Assembly: GCF_051020955.1 (NCBI RefSeq)
Contig: NC_135014.1
Location: 27,455,221-27,519,220 of the forward strand
From: Megalopta genalis
Lineage: Eukaryota; Arthropoda; Insecta; Hymenoptera; Halictidae
Length of the DNA stretch: 64,000 nt
Direction of reading: 5' to 3'
Both the position numbers and the translations under genes were made by a program. A model generated the notes under the pieces. It ran no database searches, was not told where the DNA came from, and saw nothing but the letters and a program-made list of their open reading frames with translations. Shown here piece by piece: positions 39,214-53,112 of this stretch (positions are counted from its first letter, which is position 1; each line of letters begins with the position of its first letter).

Positions 39214-41574
39214 TAATAATTACAAATGACGCAAATTATTTCCATAAAAGGCGATCTAGTGCTTCGAGCAACGTTTGAAATATTTGTTTCCCGAATTCGA
39301 TCGATCTCCTAAGTGTAGCCATATACAGTAATTCGATGTTCGCATGAATCGTACGGCATAGTGCATCAAATATTGACGTTAAAATCTAGTTTTATCCGGG
39401 GACGAGTAAATACCAGGCAAACGCTAATGTTGCAACGTATTGTAATCGTCTCCATAACGCCGGATTGGGAATCATCCGAAATATAATTAGATCAGCAATC
39501 AATCGGGCCGCGACTCAATCATTTCGAGTAGCGTAAACGTGCTCCATTTATTTGTACGGTTCGGTTATTTATGTTTACGACGATCGGTCAGTCGGCATTC
39601 GTTTAATTAACGCTGCCTCCGTTTCCCGATAGAACAAACGAATTGGAAAGCATGGAATTTCTTTGGGCAAATGGATTTTCAGGCTGCTCGGCGTCCCGGC
39701 TAATTACTCGTGAGTGCTTATTAGCATGAGAACGTGTAATTGGACCAGACTGTGAGATAACGTACGTAACGTTAAATTAAAATTTTCCTACCGGCCTCGA
39801 TTCCCCTCCCGGCACACAAAGGACCGCGGACGGGTGTTTTGTAGATTTTCGGAAATGAACCGTGTGATTCGAAATAACGTTCTCTCTGTTCGCCGGATCT
39901 AATCTCGCCGCCGGTATCTCACCTTTGTTTTATCTACGGGCGCCGCTTTTACGCTTCGGCTCTGTTTACCTGTTTCCAGTCGATCTTCGCGACGGTACTA
40001 AATTAATGTAATCAACGAATTCCCTATGCGAAGTCTAATTTCGCGCGTAACCGAACCGTAAGCCGAAATCCGAAGTATTTTTTTTTTGAACCGCGCAATT
40101 CAATTTTAATTTTTTAACCGGGAAGCGTGAAATTGAAAACTTCCGACTGTAAAAATTCACGTGAAATACAAAAATGTACTACGGTTAAATTCATTATACA
40201 CGTACGCACGGTAACCGAACCGTATGAATGTCAATAGTTTCGAATGCAAAAGTCAATTTATTTGTCAACGAATCGCGCGGAATGCAAACATTCCCGATAT
40301 GAAACACAATTAATTTCTAACCGAATCGTACGGAGGTCGAAGAATTTTTTATGCAAAATTCGATTTACCCGCGACCAAATTGCGCGAGATTCGATGATAT
40401 AGAACGCGAAATTCAATTTATTAACTACTGAATTGCCCGAAGTTTTCTCAATTTCTGCACAAGGTCGTATCAATCGATTCGCGTGTGGATGAGTAACAGC
40501 TCAGCGATACTATGAGGGGTCATAACTTGTGATAGAGCTGTATTGATAGCACCGACGCAGGTTTCAATGGCACTGGTATCAATCAACAGCGATACCACCC
40601 GTTTATTATGTTGGCAATATTTGTTAATTACGGGAGAAGTTAAACGGGCGAAGGAAAATTATCGATCGTATTAATGAATTTTGCTTCCTCGGATTTCCTC
40701 GTTGCAAACTTAAGATGTACGAGCTTATGTTAACCATAAAATTATATTCTTTTCCAATTTTTATATTCTATTCTAACAGTGCACGGTTAATCTGTAGAAC
40801 AATTACACGATGATGATAAATTCGCATTTACGCTATACGCAAATTTCGAGCCGAATTAAATGTACATACAAATTATCAATTCTTTCCTAAGCCGGAAGGA
40901 AATAATATCTACGCGAATGTAGCAAATCATCGTCGATGAAGCGACTTCGACGAGCACGGTTGCGAAAGAATCGTCAAGGCTCGAGATTAATTTCACATGG
41001 TTAGCTACAACAGGTCGTATATTTTCTGCACGACAGAACGTGGTCCCTTCAATTTAGTATTGTATAGTGTGCGCACGACGGATTTTGCTTAACATCGAAC
41101 GCAGGACAAAGTTATCGGTCTTATGAAATGTAAATTCCCCCCCGGGAATGAAAAGAAAACACGGACGTCTATGATGAACACTCTTGCTCCGAGAGAAACT
41201 GTTCTACAAACAAGTAGAGTTCCCACTATTCACTGTAAATACATAGCCAATATAATGATCGTGCCATTGTTTTCCTTTCTGTAACGATCGAACGGTGGGG
41301 GAGTTTCGATATCGTAGAGCTTTCTTGTAAAATCGTTAAACAGATTTGCACGGAGATGCTCTCAGCCGATAGGCAAGAAATTTGTTGAAAGACTGTGCAA
41401 ACCACTCGGTGCTAAGTATATCGTTTTCAATAATTAATTAATACGTGCACACGGTACATCGTGCGTACACTATAATAATAGCATACGTATAGCATCGTGC
41501 ACGTGATCTTTATAAAATTATATTAACCGTACAGCATAGAGCAAATTTTCGATATGTAAAATATTACTTCGTAA

Positions 41575-41692
41575 TATACTTATATATTATATATATTATA
41601 TATTAATAATATTAATATTTATAATATATTAATTAATTAATGTATTAATATATTAATATATATTATATATTTTACTTCGTAAAATATATTCG
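41575..41692 (+). repeat. AT-only low-complexity block
   Basis: Irregular TATTAATATATTA repeats. Confidence 0.85.
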
Positions 41693-42083
41693 CGAACGCA
41701 GGACAGAATATTCGATTAAACTTTTTAATCATAGCAATCGATTTTAATACGGACACAAGGCTCCACTGCGCCCGGAAGGCCACGGTTAGACACTCGAAAT
41801 GATCTTGAACTATCTGATTAAGGAGCCACACGAATTCCTCGGTTACAAGGGCCGGTGAAGTACTCATTAACGATCCCGACGGTATAATGTGGTGGTAATC
41901 AAGTCAATGGCGAGATAAAAATTTGAATAACCCTTGCGCGGCACAATGACAACGTTGAAAAGGAAAGGACACTTCATTCCGAGGTTGTAATGGCTCATAA
42001 ATAATGTTAATTGAACCCGCGGATGCGGCAAACCGCGGCGGAAAATAACCTTCGATGTTCTAATAACATCGGCGAGAAAAAAC

Positions 42084-42117
42084 AATAATAATAATAACAA
42101 TAATAATAATAATAAAG
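42084..42117 (+). repeat. (AAT)n microsatellite
   Basis: Eleven AAT/AAC units. On the minus strand it encodes a leucine run in a spurious frame. Confidence 0.9.
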
Positions 42118-42217
42118 GATGATAAAGCGCGATAAAACGTTCCAGGTGCAATTGTTGCAAAAGATTCGGCGTTCTTTTATCCGCATTCATTTCTCTTTGA
42201 CGTCTTAAATGCCGAAT

Positions 42218-42300
42218 ACAGTAAATTCTCTCTAATTGACGCTCAATCGGTGCTCCCTAACAGACGCACAAAAATGGACAATTTAGAAAGAGGAGATCCG
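42218..42300 (+). mobile_element. Truncated fold-back MITE
   Basis: Only a left arm remains: TACAGTAAATTCTCTCTAAT, GACGCTCA, ATGGACAATTTAGAAAGAGG. The right arm is missing. Confidence 0.6.
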
Positions 42301-43262
42301 AAAGTTCTCGCAATATCAAAGTCATTTGATTAACGCCTAGATTGACTCCCTAAAAATAATCATTTACAATAAAAAGAAAAGATTATTATTACAATTATTG
42401 TAATCCATAGAAACATATTTAACATAAAAACGACGAGAAGAATCGCGAATTTTAACGCGCCATTGTCCCATTTCCCGAGGTTCCTTACGCTCAAGACTGT
42501 TCCTGTCGTCGCCAATGAGACAGAGATTGCAACTCAAATAATACAATCGCATCGGAACTTCCGTCATCGGGTAAGCAACGCGGGTGCGATGTTTTACATA
42601 AAGTCGAGTTTCGTAAACGGTTTCGCTGTCGATATGAAATTGCCACCGTTCTGCTACGGCATCGCAGCGTAAACAGAGCGCAGAACGACTAAGCAAACAT
42701 GCAATTAGAGGGCTCCATTGAATTTTTAACGAATCGATAGAAACATTTAATATTTGTTGTTCTATAACGGTGAAAACGAGCCGCCTATGGACGCGCCGAT
42801 GCGCGCGCAGTTCGCAAGAACGATAACGATCAAATATTTGTCCGCGGATAAATATTAACGGCCCGGTCCGATCGAGCAACATTCCTTCGAGAACGTAATA
42901 AATTCGTTGAAACGTGTATCTAGGCGTGCGTTACAATCTTTAAACACTCCGATATTATAAATCGTCGACATACCGCACGGATCTCAATTTCAGCCGGATG
43001 GACAAAGGGCTGGGAGATGCTTCGCTTCCTTCTCGGATACTCGTTCTATTCTGCAACTACAATTTTCACAAACGCCTCCACTTGTTCCAGACGCCCAGCC
43101 TGTTCGCCGAAACTACTTTGACACTTCGATAACACACCATATAAATAAGAATTTTATCACTTAATCGAGGAGCGCGAGACACCCTTTTCACTAACCCTCC
43201 GCCATGTTGGTCTCTACGTGACGAAAATTTCGCGGGGGCAAACATCGAGTCGAAGTTTTATA

Positions 43263-43375
43263 ATAAAAACAAATTCTATAATAAATATTATAATAATACT
43301 AATATAATAATAATAATAATAATAACAATATGTAATAATATAATAATATGTGTATAATATATAATATATGATATA

Positions 43376-43418
<43 letters not shown>

Positions 43419-43517
43419 TAATATTATATAATAATAAATTAAATTAATATAATATATAATATATAATAATATAATAATATGTAATAATATCTAATAATAT
43501 AATATAAATATTATAAC
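43263..43517 (+). repeat. AT-rich block with an (AT)n core
   Basis: TAATAATA repeats around a pure AT run at 43383-43412. Confidence 0.9.
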
Positions 43518-44257
43518 AAATACAAATTCCAAATAAACTCGGTCTTCTCACTTTTGCGAAGCAGTGCATGCCAGTTAATATTACTGCTTGGTAGGTTTAG
43601 TGTTAAGGGCCGTGTCCATCTAAACTTGTTGCGACAGACGTTGTGTCGCGGCGTTTTTTACGCCGTGTTCTCTTCGTCGTTTGTCATTCGCGATTATCGA
43701 TTGCAACGTAAAAAAAAAAGAAAAGGAACACCCGAAATATCCGACAAGAAGTGAAACGTTAACGAAATAACTTTCCATGGAAAGCAGCACGCGTATGTGT
43801 ATCCGTGTTTTATTTTCGGTGGAATTCTTGGCGAACGAGATAAATTTTACGTGAAATTCTACCCCGCCGCATTGTTCTACAAACGTATGAGAACGCATTA
43901 ACATTTGCAGAGCCGAGCGCTAACTTGAAATATAGTATGCACGGATACATATACGTACGTATAGGCCGAACGTTCGTTCGAACTTTTTCCATTAAAATGC
44001 GCAAGTTAACTTCTCATTAAACAAGTGGTCACAAACTCTCGAACGGCTGTAGGGATTTAGTGGTACGGCGATGCGTGCAAATTCTTGTCGCTGTGTTGTT
44101 GTGTGCACGCCGCTGTTTAGAGCCACGAGAACGTGTCTCTCTCCCTCTGGCTAATGAAAAGGGGTAACAATATTTTGGAACGCGGCGTAACGTAATTCGC
44201 GTGCCGAATTGTGGGCAAATAATTTCTAAGGTCGTAAGCGTAATTAAGACACGCGCT

Positions 44258-44503
44258 TTAACCCTTTGCACTCGAAGCTATTTTAACTGTAAATATAACA
44301 TTATTTTTCTAACTTATAGTGTTTCTATTTTATATGGCAAAATGCATTTTATGCATATGAAATTGACTCTTGGGAGTCGCGCAACAATTGCGCTCTTAAC
44401 AATTTTTTAAATCTAAACTTTGTTCATATAAAAATTATCTTAAAACGTGATGTAACAAATTTTAGTGGTGCCTCAGAGTCACCACTCGAGTGCAAAAGGT
44501 TAA
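44258..44503 (+). mobile_element. TTAA-flanked piggyBac-like MITE, copy 1
   Basis: TTAA, then CCCTTTGCACTCGAAGC and an inverse right end CTCGAGTGCAAAAGG, then TTAA; 238 bp inside. A small internal hairpin, GTGGTGCCTCAGAGTCACCAC without its last base, sits next to the right end. It pairs with the copy at 51.2 kb. Confidence 0.85.
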
Positions 44504-44510
44504 AAAGTGG

Positions 44511-44540
44511 ATTATTATTATTATTATTATTATTATTATT
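44511..44540 (+). repeat. (ATT)n microsatellite
   Basis: Ten ATT units beginning a few bases after the TTAA-flanked element at 44.3 kb. Confidence 0.95.
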
Positions 44541-45823
44541 GTTATGAAACGATTATTCGCAAATCGCGGTCATGAAACTTGTACGGTTCGCTCGATGAAA
44601 ATTCAGGAAGAAACGGAGATTCGATCAGCCGATTAATCAACGGATTCGGTAATTTAGCTGAAATAAGATTTACAGGGGTACATTATACGGAATAATACCG
44701 GATCCCGTAATGTGTTTAAATAAAATTCACGTGTAACTGGACCCACCGTTATTAACCGACGTCATTTCTGATCCATCGATCTGCGCGAATTAATTTAATT
44801 AAATTTTACAATGATATTATGCTCGTGTCGAGAAAGGTATTCGATTCGTCGGCGACAGTAACGAAAGTCTCTTCAAATAACCACGAATGAATTGATTATT
44901 TCAATTTCTGCCGAAATTGCCGATCTGATTGCAGTAACGAATTTAATATAGAAACTAAATCCATTACAAATTTAATCAACACGCGAAAGTATTGCGTGCC
45001 GTATCGCCGCGGCCGAGAACGAAATTCTATAAAATTGCATTTCAACTGCAATTGCGCGTCAGTTTTGTTCGAAATTAATTGCTGTCGATTTCCATGCATC
45101 AATCGAGGAGGGGGGCGGGGGGAGAAACTGTGCCTCGTTTCGAATTTCGAATCATTTGTGGAAGAAACTTTTGAAGAATTTTTGCGAAATTACCATAAAG
45201 TTCTTCGATGATCTCGCACATCTCCGAATGCAGGAAGCTTCGCGGAATAAGAATCGTCCACGAAGGCGATACTTTGCTCTGCGTTCGAATAAGTACGATC
45301 TTTTCAACGACCGATACGGTATCAGAGTTCCGCCGTGTCCCCGGAGCTCTTTGTTCCATTCGAGTGAAAATAAAAATCCAATTATAAGAGGCGGGTGGAA
45401 ATTGGAGACTAAAGCACTTCAGGTTACACTTCTGCAGATGAGAGGGACCGATTCGTCATGGATTCCCTCCGATTGCTTCTGGATTTCGATAAACGTAAAT
45501 GGATGAGCTTGTTACGGCACTCGTCGAGGAAAGCAATTAGAAATAAAGAAAAAAAAAAAAGATAAATTAGTCGAAGCGAATCGTTACGTCGTTAAAACTC
45601 AATCCATTCGATATATATAAAGTGTCTGCGAGAGCCTTGCATTCGGTTCTCTTCTAATCGTTAGCAATTTATATTTCTCCGACGAAGAGGGCATTGTATT
45701 TTGCTGGGAAAATTTTTAGCGAGCTATAATATTCAATGAAAAATATTCCTACATGAATCGTGAAAGCATTCGCGTGTATAAATCGTCGAACTAGTGCAAA
45801 TAAAATTTTGTCGTGGGATTGGA

Positions 45824-46095
45824 AATAATTTATACTATTATATAGTATATTTATATTTTATATTATGTGTAATATATATTATATTATATATTATACATAA
45901 TTTATACTATATATAATATACTATAATATATTATATTATTATTATTATATTATTATATTATATTATAATATAATATACTATAATATACTATATTATAATA
46001 ATTTATACTATTATATAGTATATTTATATTTTATATTATGTATAATATATATTATAATATATTATATTATATATTATATATAATTTTACTATTTC
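45824..46095 (+). repeat. AT-only block with a 173-bp direct repeat
   Basis: AATAATTTATACTATTATAT and the following 80 bases recur with a shift of 173 bp (45824 and 45997). Confidence 0.85.
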
Positions 46096-48683
46096 CAGTA
46101 AAAATTAAAGGAACAATTTATTATTAACTAGTATAAACATTATCTTCATAGTTGTTTACGATTTTAAAGATGTAGAATTCGATTTTCCCTCGGTTTCACG
46201 GTTTTTAATCGAAGATATCGAAGTCGTCGGAGAAGTCGGCGTAATTACCATAAAATTCGATAATTATACGACAGTGCTCGATAAGAAATTTCTTCAGCGA
46301 GAAATCCCCTTAGGACGAATCGCTTCCAAGCTTGCCCGACCTAATTAAGTGATTGATTCGGAGAACTAGTTGCGTCGATCGCCAAGGGTGTCTCGCAGGA
46401 TTCGCGATTTATGACAGTATTGTTCCACAGCTCATAATATATATCACCGGCTAATTGTGGGCAAGATGTACAACTCCGTGTAAATTTGTAGCATTGCCGG
46501 CGGACTGCGAATGGCTACATTGGTTCGCGTTTCGATGTCATAACTTAGAAAAATTGAGATCAATTGCAACATTCAACGTAACAATCGTGAAATAAGAGGT
46601 ACAATTGTTGCAGCTTTCCGACCGGAACTTTCGATAATTTTATCAGATATTAAACTACAGCATTTCTAAAATTCTAATATCATTTTTAAAGCCACCCTCT
46701 CCGCTCTTCTCGTTTTAAAACAATATTTTGATTACAAACATATCACTACAAATATTTTATTTAATACAATAATTTTAATTTTAATACGTACTCCTACGTG
46801 TTATCGTTATTACAATTATGATACTAAACATAATTTTCTACAAGCTTTTACGTTCTACGATAACAGCAAGAACATTATCGGAACTGTTCTCTGGTTTTAG
46901 AGGCTGCGATCGCAAAATACATTTACGAAAATAATCACCGATGACGTTTGAAATTGAACTGATATTCGCCACTCGACAGACCGGCGTTCTAAACGCGTTT
47001 AATGAACAACGCCGCGTTGCCGTCAATCAAAACCGGGATGAATTTATGTTACAACCGAATACACGAACCCGCCGGATACTCTTAAACCCGCGCAGTCCAA
47101 AACAAAAAAGAAAAAAAAAATATCAGTTTATTCCCGTGATCGAAAAATCGTTCCCCGACCGCGTTTTAATTCCATTCAGCGACGGAAACTGGCAGAAGTA
47201 AATTGGCGATTTTTGTCTATCATCAGGACCCGGGGGCTCAGCGAAATCTGGGCCGCAGTTACGACACGATTGGTTCGCGCGGCAGACGTTTCCACGGCCG
47301 GTTTTTCTATTGTTATCAGCCGTGGCTTCGAATTCCTGGGGCGTCATTCCGTTTCGTTGATTTCGCCTTCGGCGGAGGAGGGGGCGGGGGTGGAAAGGGG
47401 GCGAGAATATCCCGGCCGATTGAAACGCAAATTACACGTTACACGGAATCGCTTGCCGCGATGTATCACCGCGCGTAAACTTCGAAAAACTCGCGAGCAT
47501 AAAGACGGCCGCGGCGCGGAATATAAATGCGGAAATCGTGGGGATCGCGGCGATCGCGGCGCGGTATCGACGACTTCGGCCCCGCGATTCGACGGCCGGC
47601 GGTAAATAATTGCCGGTCCTCTGTTTGCAAAGCGATTAGTAAGAGCGCGCGTAGACTTCGATTAATTAAATTGTCGGCGGGCGCCGGCCGGAAAATTTCT
47701 TCGGGGCCGCGGCACAATCGGCCGGAAATCGCGCGCCGCGCATTTCACGCTGAACTTCTCAGCCGCCCCGAGCAAATTAAACAATGGGATAAACATTCCT
47801 CTTTTTTTGCCGCTGATAATTTATTCGGCGGGCTGCGAAGACAATACAACGTTGTCAGCGATTGTCGGCTCGAGGGAAACTTCGGGCTTTAATGAGACGC
47901 GGAGCTCTGGGAATAGTGCCTCGGAATATTGATAGGAGTGGCGCAAATCCTATCATCGAATCACTAGGTGATATGTACTTATATTTTTTTTCACCGTTTG
48001 TCGTCTGTGCTGCGAGATTTGTTCTCGAGGTTAACAAATTGTGTACTCGTGAGATATATTAGTATCTTCTTAAACATTTAATTCTCGCAAGTTTTGTCAC
48101 GTATTTTGAAGAAATCCTGAAAATCCTCGTGGTATACTTGTTCACAAAATCTTATTGCTAGTTTTAAAAGTGTTATATGTTTTTTAGACCGTGGTCTTTT
48201 TCAAGCTTCGCTGATTTCTCCTCGCTAGGCGCGTGGATAAAGCCTCGTCTGTGTCAAACAGGAAATAATAACAATGTTAATAACGATGTTAATAACAATG
48301 TTATTTAAAGCGACAGATTTTATATGTAAACATTCCGAATACAATATGACACGCGTAAATATTATGTATTACACGTAAATGTATAAAATCTGCCGTCTAA
48401 TAATTATTACTTTTGCCAATCAATTTCGAAGGTGACCACAAAATAATCGATTGCTGTCCAAATCGAATTTATACCAACGTGGAGCTTATGGTACAATAAA
48501 GTGACAAAATTAATTGTCGGATTAAGAAGAAAATTAGGTGATTCTGAAGGGTAATGACGAGCATCAATGGCCAATTAGCTCATCGCCTCTGGTTAAGAGC
48601 ATCCGTTTATTGAATTAAATTGCTTTAATTTGATTCAAGGATCCATTATGTTTTACGTTGATTATCATTATTGTGATAACGTT

Positions 48684-48712
48684 TGAGAGAGTGAGAGAGA
48701 GAGAGAGAGAGA
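48684..48712 (+). repeat. (GA)n microsatellite
   Basis: About 13 GA units with one GTGA interruption. Confidence 0.9.
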
Positions 48713-49055
48713 ATATGATTTTGTTACCGAGCATTACGAAGACAGCATTACCATTTTCAATTGTAAAAGTTCACGGTTCTATCGGTCTTTCGTCGGTAAT
48801 CGAGCTGGCACATCCGTCATTTTGTCGATTTCAAATGTAATACATATATTTGCATTGTTTCACGTTGCGCAATTAGTCATCTTGTTTTCACGTTATTAAT
48901 TTGCATCGAATACGTTGCTCTTCGATTCCGATCCCGCGTTATCATTATTAATTGCACGGTCCTCTTAAAATTCAAGCCACGTACTAATAAAGATCTATCG
49001 CGTGTCAAGGTTATCAGATTATAAATTATAGATTATTAATAAACGCGAGTTAACG

Positions 49056-49089
49056 AAAGAAGAAAAAGAAGAAGAAGAAGAAGAAGAAG
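49056..49089 (+). repeat. (GAA)n microsatellite
   Basis: About ten AAGAAG units. Confidence 0.9.
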
Positions 49090-49707
49090 CTTCTTCCCGA
49101 GTCCCGTGCCGAACAGATTCCGGATCAATAGCAGAGACTCTTACACTTTCACCCCGAATCTCCAGGAATAATTGCGTGAAACGATGACCGTCTGGGTTAA
49201 ATGATTCACCGACCGATCCCGAGCCGTTTTTTCTCATCCGGCGGACTGTTCAGGGCCCTGGAAAGTAACCGGGCCGGGGTACGGAAGAAGGGGGGAAATG
49301 AGTAAGGTTATATTGAACAATGAAGGGCTGGAGCTTGTCCTTTCCGGCGGCACCTATTTGGCTGGATTGTGCAGCTTTTGTCCACTTGAATCAGTCGGCT
49401 AACAAGTCTCTGTTCCCTTATCCATTCGCGCGGCGAATCGATGAAGTTGCAAAAAAAGATTTAACGTCAGCTCTTGGCTGAAAGGTCGTTCTTTTATCGA
49501 TTACCAAAGGATAAATGGAAAAGGCCGGAGGATGGGACCGGGTGGACCGTGGCTGCGGGGTTTCGCTTGGTGTTTTTTTTCGCGAGAGAAGAAATTCGTT
49601 AATGCAGAACAGTTACGGAACGGCGACGCGAAACCCCGGCCAGAAAATACAGTAATTTCTCCCGGGAATGCCATATTTCGGGTTGACGTGGATTTCGCTA
49701 CGTCGGT

Positions 49708-50330
49708 GCCTTCGAATCGTGTCACGTGGTCTCCGAATTGCCTTCGAATCGTGTCACGTGGTCTCCGAATTGCCTTCGAATCGTGTCATGTGATCTTCGA
49801 ATTGCCTTCGAATTGTCTTTGAATTGCCTTCGAATTGTCTTCGAATTGCCTTCGAATCGTGGCATACGGTCTTTTAATTGCCTCCGAATTGCCTTCGAAT
49901 CGTGTCATGTTGCCTTCGAATTGCTTTCGAATCGTGTCAAGTGGCTTCCGAATTGCCTTCGAATCATGTTATGTGGCCTCCGAATTGCCTTCGAATCGTG
50001 TCAAGTGGCCTCCGAATTGCCTTCGAATCGTGTCATGTGGTCTCCGAATTGCCTTCGAATCGTGTCATGTTGCCTTCGAATTGCTTTCGAATCGTGTCAA
50101 GTGGCTTCCGAATTGCCTTCGAATCATGTTATGTGGCCTCCGAATTGCCTTCGAATCGTGTCAAGTGGCCTCCGAATTGCCTTCGAATCGTGTCATGTGA
50201 TCTTCGAATTGTCTTTGAATTGCCTTCGAATTGTCTTCGAATTGCCTTCGAATCGTGGCATACGGTCTTTTAATTGCCTCCGAATTGCCTTCGAATCGTG
50301 TCAAGTGGCCTCCGAATTGCCTTCGAATCG
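49708..50330 (+). repeat. 32-bp minisatellite with 160-bp higher-order units
   Basis: About 20 units of the type GTGTCACGTGGTCTCCGAAT plus TGCCTTCGAATC, some shortened. A 160-bp block (five units) at 49901-50060 recurs at 50061-50190 and beyond, and the 49781-49900 block recurs near 50189-50300. The unit is not a multiple of three and lacks stops, so all three + frames stay open with a repeating peptide (LRIAFES, LPSNRV). This is not evidence of a gene. Confidence 0.95.
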
Positions 50331-50334
50331 GAGA

Positions 50335-53110
50335 GCCGCGACTTTCCCGGCTCTGCCCGAATCGCAGTTTCAGAGTGTCCGCGAATTAAATGATTGCAAT
50401 AGGAGGGGTTGAGCTCGCAGTAGACGTAAAAATGTTTCAACACGTGACCAGAAACGGGCGAGAAAGTCTCCGTACGTAACAGCGTCAATGTTTGCTCGGC
50501 GCGTTCATGGAAAAGGCTACTTCCGTGGGGAATCGTGTCGGACTTCTTGCCGCGCTACGAGAATTTAATATCGGATGTCCTAGTTCCTCGAAGGGGCCAC
50601 CGCATTCTGCCCGAGGATTATTCAGCCATATGCATAAGATTTCTTTGTACCGGAAAGCAGCCGGCGACGATTTAGTGGGGGACTTGGCCCGCGTCGGAAG
50701 GAGACCGTGAACGATGATGGAAAACCTTGCGCGTGGCTCTCTCTCGCAGAGGGCACCCTTCGCTACGCCTTTGAACCCGGGGTGCCCCGTGCGATACCTA
50801 CCGAGACAACGGATGCTCGTCCGTCGTGATTGCTCTTGATTTAAAAGTCTAGACCGTCTGAATCTGCGCTCGATAATTTATTCGAAAATAAACATCGTGA
50901 CACGAAAAACCGTCGGGTTCCATCGGCGCACCCTGTATAACCGCGACACCGACCGGCCGCATCACACACGATTCACGTTTGTTAGCCTGACGACACGGTC
51001 GGCGACGTCTTTGTAATCCGGTAATTCATTTCATACAATATACGGTCCACTTTTGTAATCAAATACGCGCGCAAGGTTAATTCGATGTGCGAGAGCCGCG
51101 ACGGACCGATGTGTCCTTACCGATGATTTCGCGACAGTCGTATTCCGCTATTTATTTGTTCCACGTTTAACCCTTTGCACTCGAAGCTATTTTAACTGTA
51201 AATATAAGATCGTTCTTCTAACTTATAGTATTCCTATTTTATGCGACAAAATGCATTTTATGCATACGAAATTGATTCTTGGGACTCGCGCAACGGTTAC
51301 ACTCTTAACGATTTATTATATCTCTAAACTTTGTTAATATCAAAGTTATCTTAAAAGGTGATACAACAAATTTTAGTGGTGCCTCAGAGTCACCACTCGA
51401 GTGCAAAGGGTTAAAAGTGTGTTTGCACTTTATGCTGCAAAGTGTACATTTGTACAACGCGCGGACGAGATTAATCCGTAAAAATCTGTAATCCGGAAAT
51501 GTATGCGCTTATTGTGCACGCATTCGTTGCAACATTCGAACAAACAATTTTTCTACGTTTCATATTTGTTTTTCGATATTTTTGTTGTTGTTTATATTTG
51601 TTTCTGCGTAAAGAGATCAGCATTGTTCGGTTGCGTTGCCATTACTGACCCAACCTTGACACGGCTCGTGTTACTTTACATAACGAAATTAGATTGCGTG
51701 TAAAACATATGGCTACCGTTTCAGTTCCAAGGTAATCAAGACGATCGTACCGTGGATAATAAAGTCAAACTATCGTTTCCATCGCTTACGAACACGATCG
51801 ACATCTTTGTAATCCGATTTAATGTCTTTCATCTGGCTACACGCGAATACAACACGTTCATCTTCGAAGACGGTACACTCGTACGAATAACGCACACATT
51901 CTTCTGTTTAAAAATATAGCTCGCGATTAAGTATTTCGCAGAAGTTGTTCGGTGCCACTTCATAAAAGTGACTCGCCGGAACGTGGAAGTCATAAAACCG
52001 GAACGATTCAATTGAATTACGGCCGTTGTCTTACTTTAATTTCAATTATTCAACGCGTTAATTACTTTCGAATTGCTTCGCGGGGATCTGTTTGGCGACA
52101 CAGAAAAGTGACTGTACTTAAAATAACGAGATGATAAGGTCGGACGTTTCGTGTATAAAGTCCTTCGTTACTTAAGATCCGACCGGAACAGTTGAAACAT
52201 GGAAACATTCTGTTATCAAATGCAACCGTATGATCTCTGAAGAAGCTGAATATCCACGTGATTATTCGCTAATAAATATATTTCATTGTGTTTGTACTTG
52301 ATATATATTAACTCTTACAGTTGTTAAATAACAGTGATCCCGGTTGTACCTAAAATTAAAATAATATTACAACTTTAATTTTCTAATTCTATTCTTGTTC
52401 ATATTTTTATGTTGCGAAGAAACCACGATTAATTAGACTGAAACAAATATTGCAATATTTCGTACAATGTTTCTTCTATTGTCAAGAGATTTTCACACGA
52501 AAGATATATTTTATTACTGAAAACGCGGTCTAAAATGAAGCAGACCATTTACTATATAGTAATAGAATAGAGTAACATTTAATTCGATTCTGTCTTCGCA
52601 AATAAATTCGAAAGCTGAATTAGTTAAGAGGATGCTTATGGACGGCGGCATAAACGAGGCGTTTGTTCAATTCCTCTCAGAAGTCAATTTCAGGTTCGCG
52701 TTCGCAGAAAGGTCATTCATCTGCATGCATTCGTGGTGCTGAAGGTGCGGGCGGTCTCGCGGTGCGCTCGATACGCGCAAAGATTAATTAATAACATAGA
52801 TGACGGTGCGGGCGAGCGAATGTAACGAAATGGCAGACAAATTTTCTGTTCCACTCTCGGTATGACCGTTCATTCAGATTTTACTGATTACGCTTTCGCG
52901 AACTTTTGCGAAACAAATCGCCGACCTGGAAGGCTTTTGAAACTGAAATACGCTCGCGGGAGCAGCGCCGCGGCGCACAGTGATGCGATCTTATGCGCCT
53001 TTTTTTGGGACAATAATCGTAACTTCTGAACTAATTAATTTTCGACACAAATATGTTAAGCATTTTTTAAAGGGAATACCAAGATGAATCGATTTGTGCA
53101 CAAGTAATAT
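50335..53110. other. No gene seen apart from a TTAA element
   Basis: Ordinary mixed-composition DNA. CACCCTGTATAA at about 50929 may be a fragment of the CAGGGTGTCCC element. Confidence 0.5.
51167..51414 (+). mobile_element. TTAA-flanked piggyBac-like MITE, copy 2
   Basis: The same family and orientation as the copy at 44.3 kb and similar along its whole length. Here both ends are intact (CCCTTTGCACTCGA and its inverse) with TTAA on each side. Confidence 0.88.
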
Positions 53111-53112
53111 AC

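Larger units (their letters stand above)
39220..44255. other. No convincing gene
   Basis: Two minus-strand frames (42882-42364, 172 codons; 41867-41637, starting MSTSPALVTEEF) are noted but not supported by homology or splicing. Confidence 0.5.
46100..49700. other. No gene seen
   Basis: A CpG- and G-rich segment at 47.2-47.9 kb includes a G-tract cluster at 47371-47402. A 12-bp repeat (AATAACAATGTT) lies at 48271-48306. Confidence 0.55.

Noticed and set aside
42364..42882. 172-codon minus-strand frame
   Set aside because: Starts with ATG but the composition is chance-like and it ends in AT-rich DNA next to a truncated MITE.
49726..50412. 228-codon frame as a gene
   Set aside because: It is only the translation of the 32-bp minisatellite, open equally in the other two frames.
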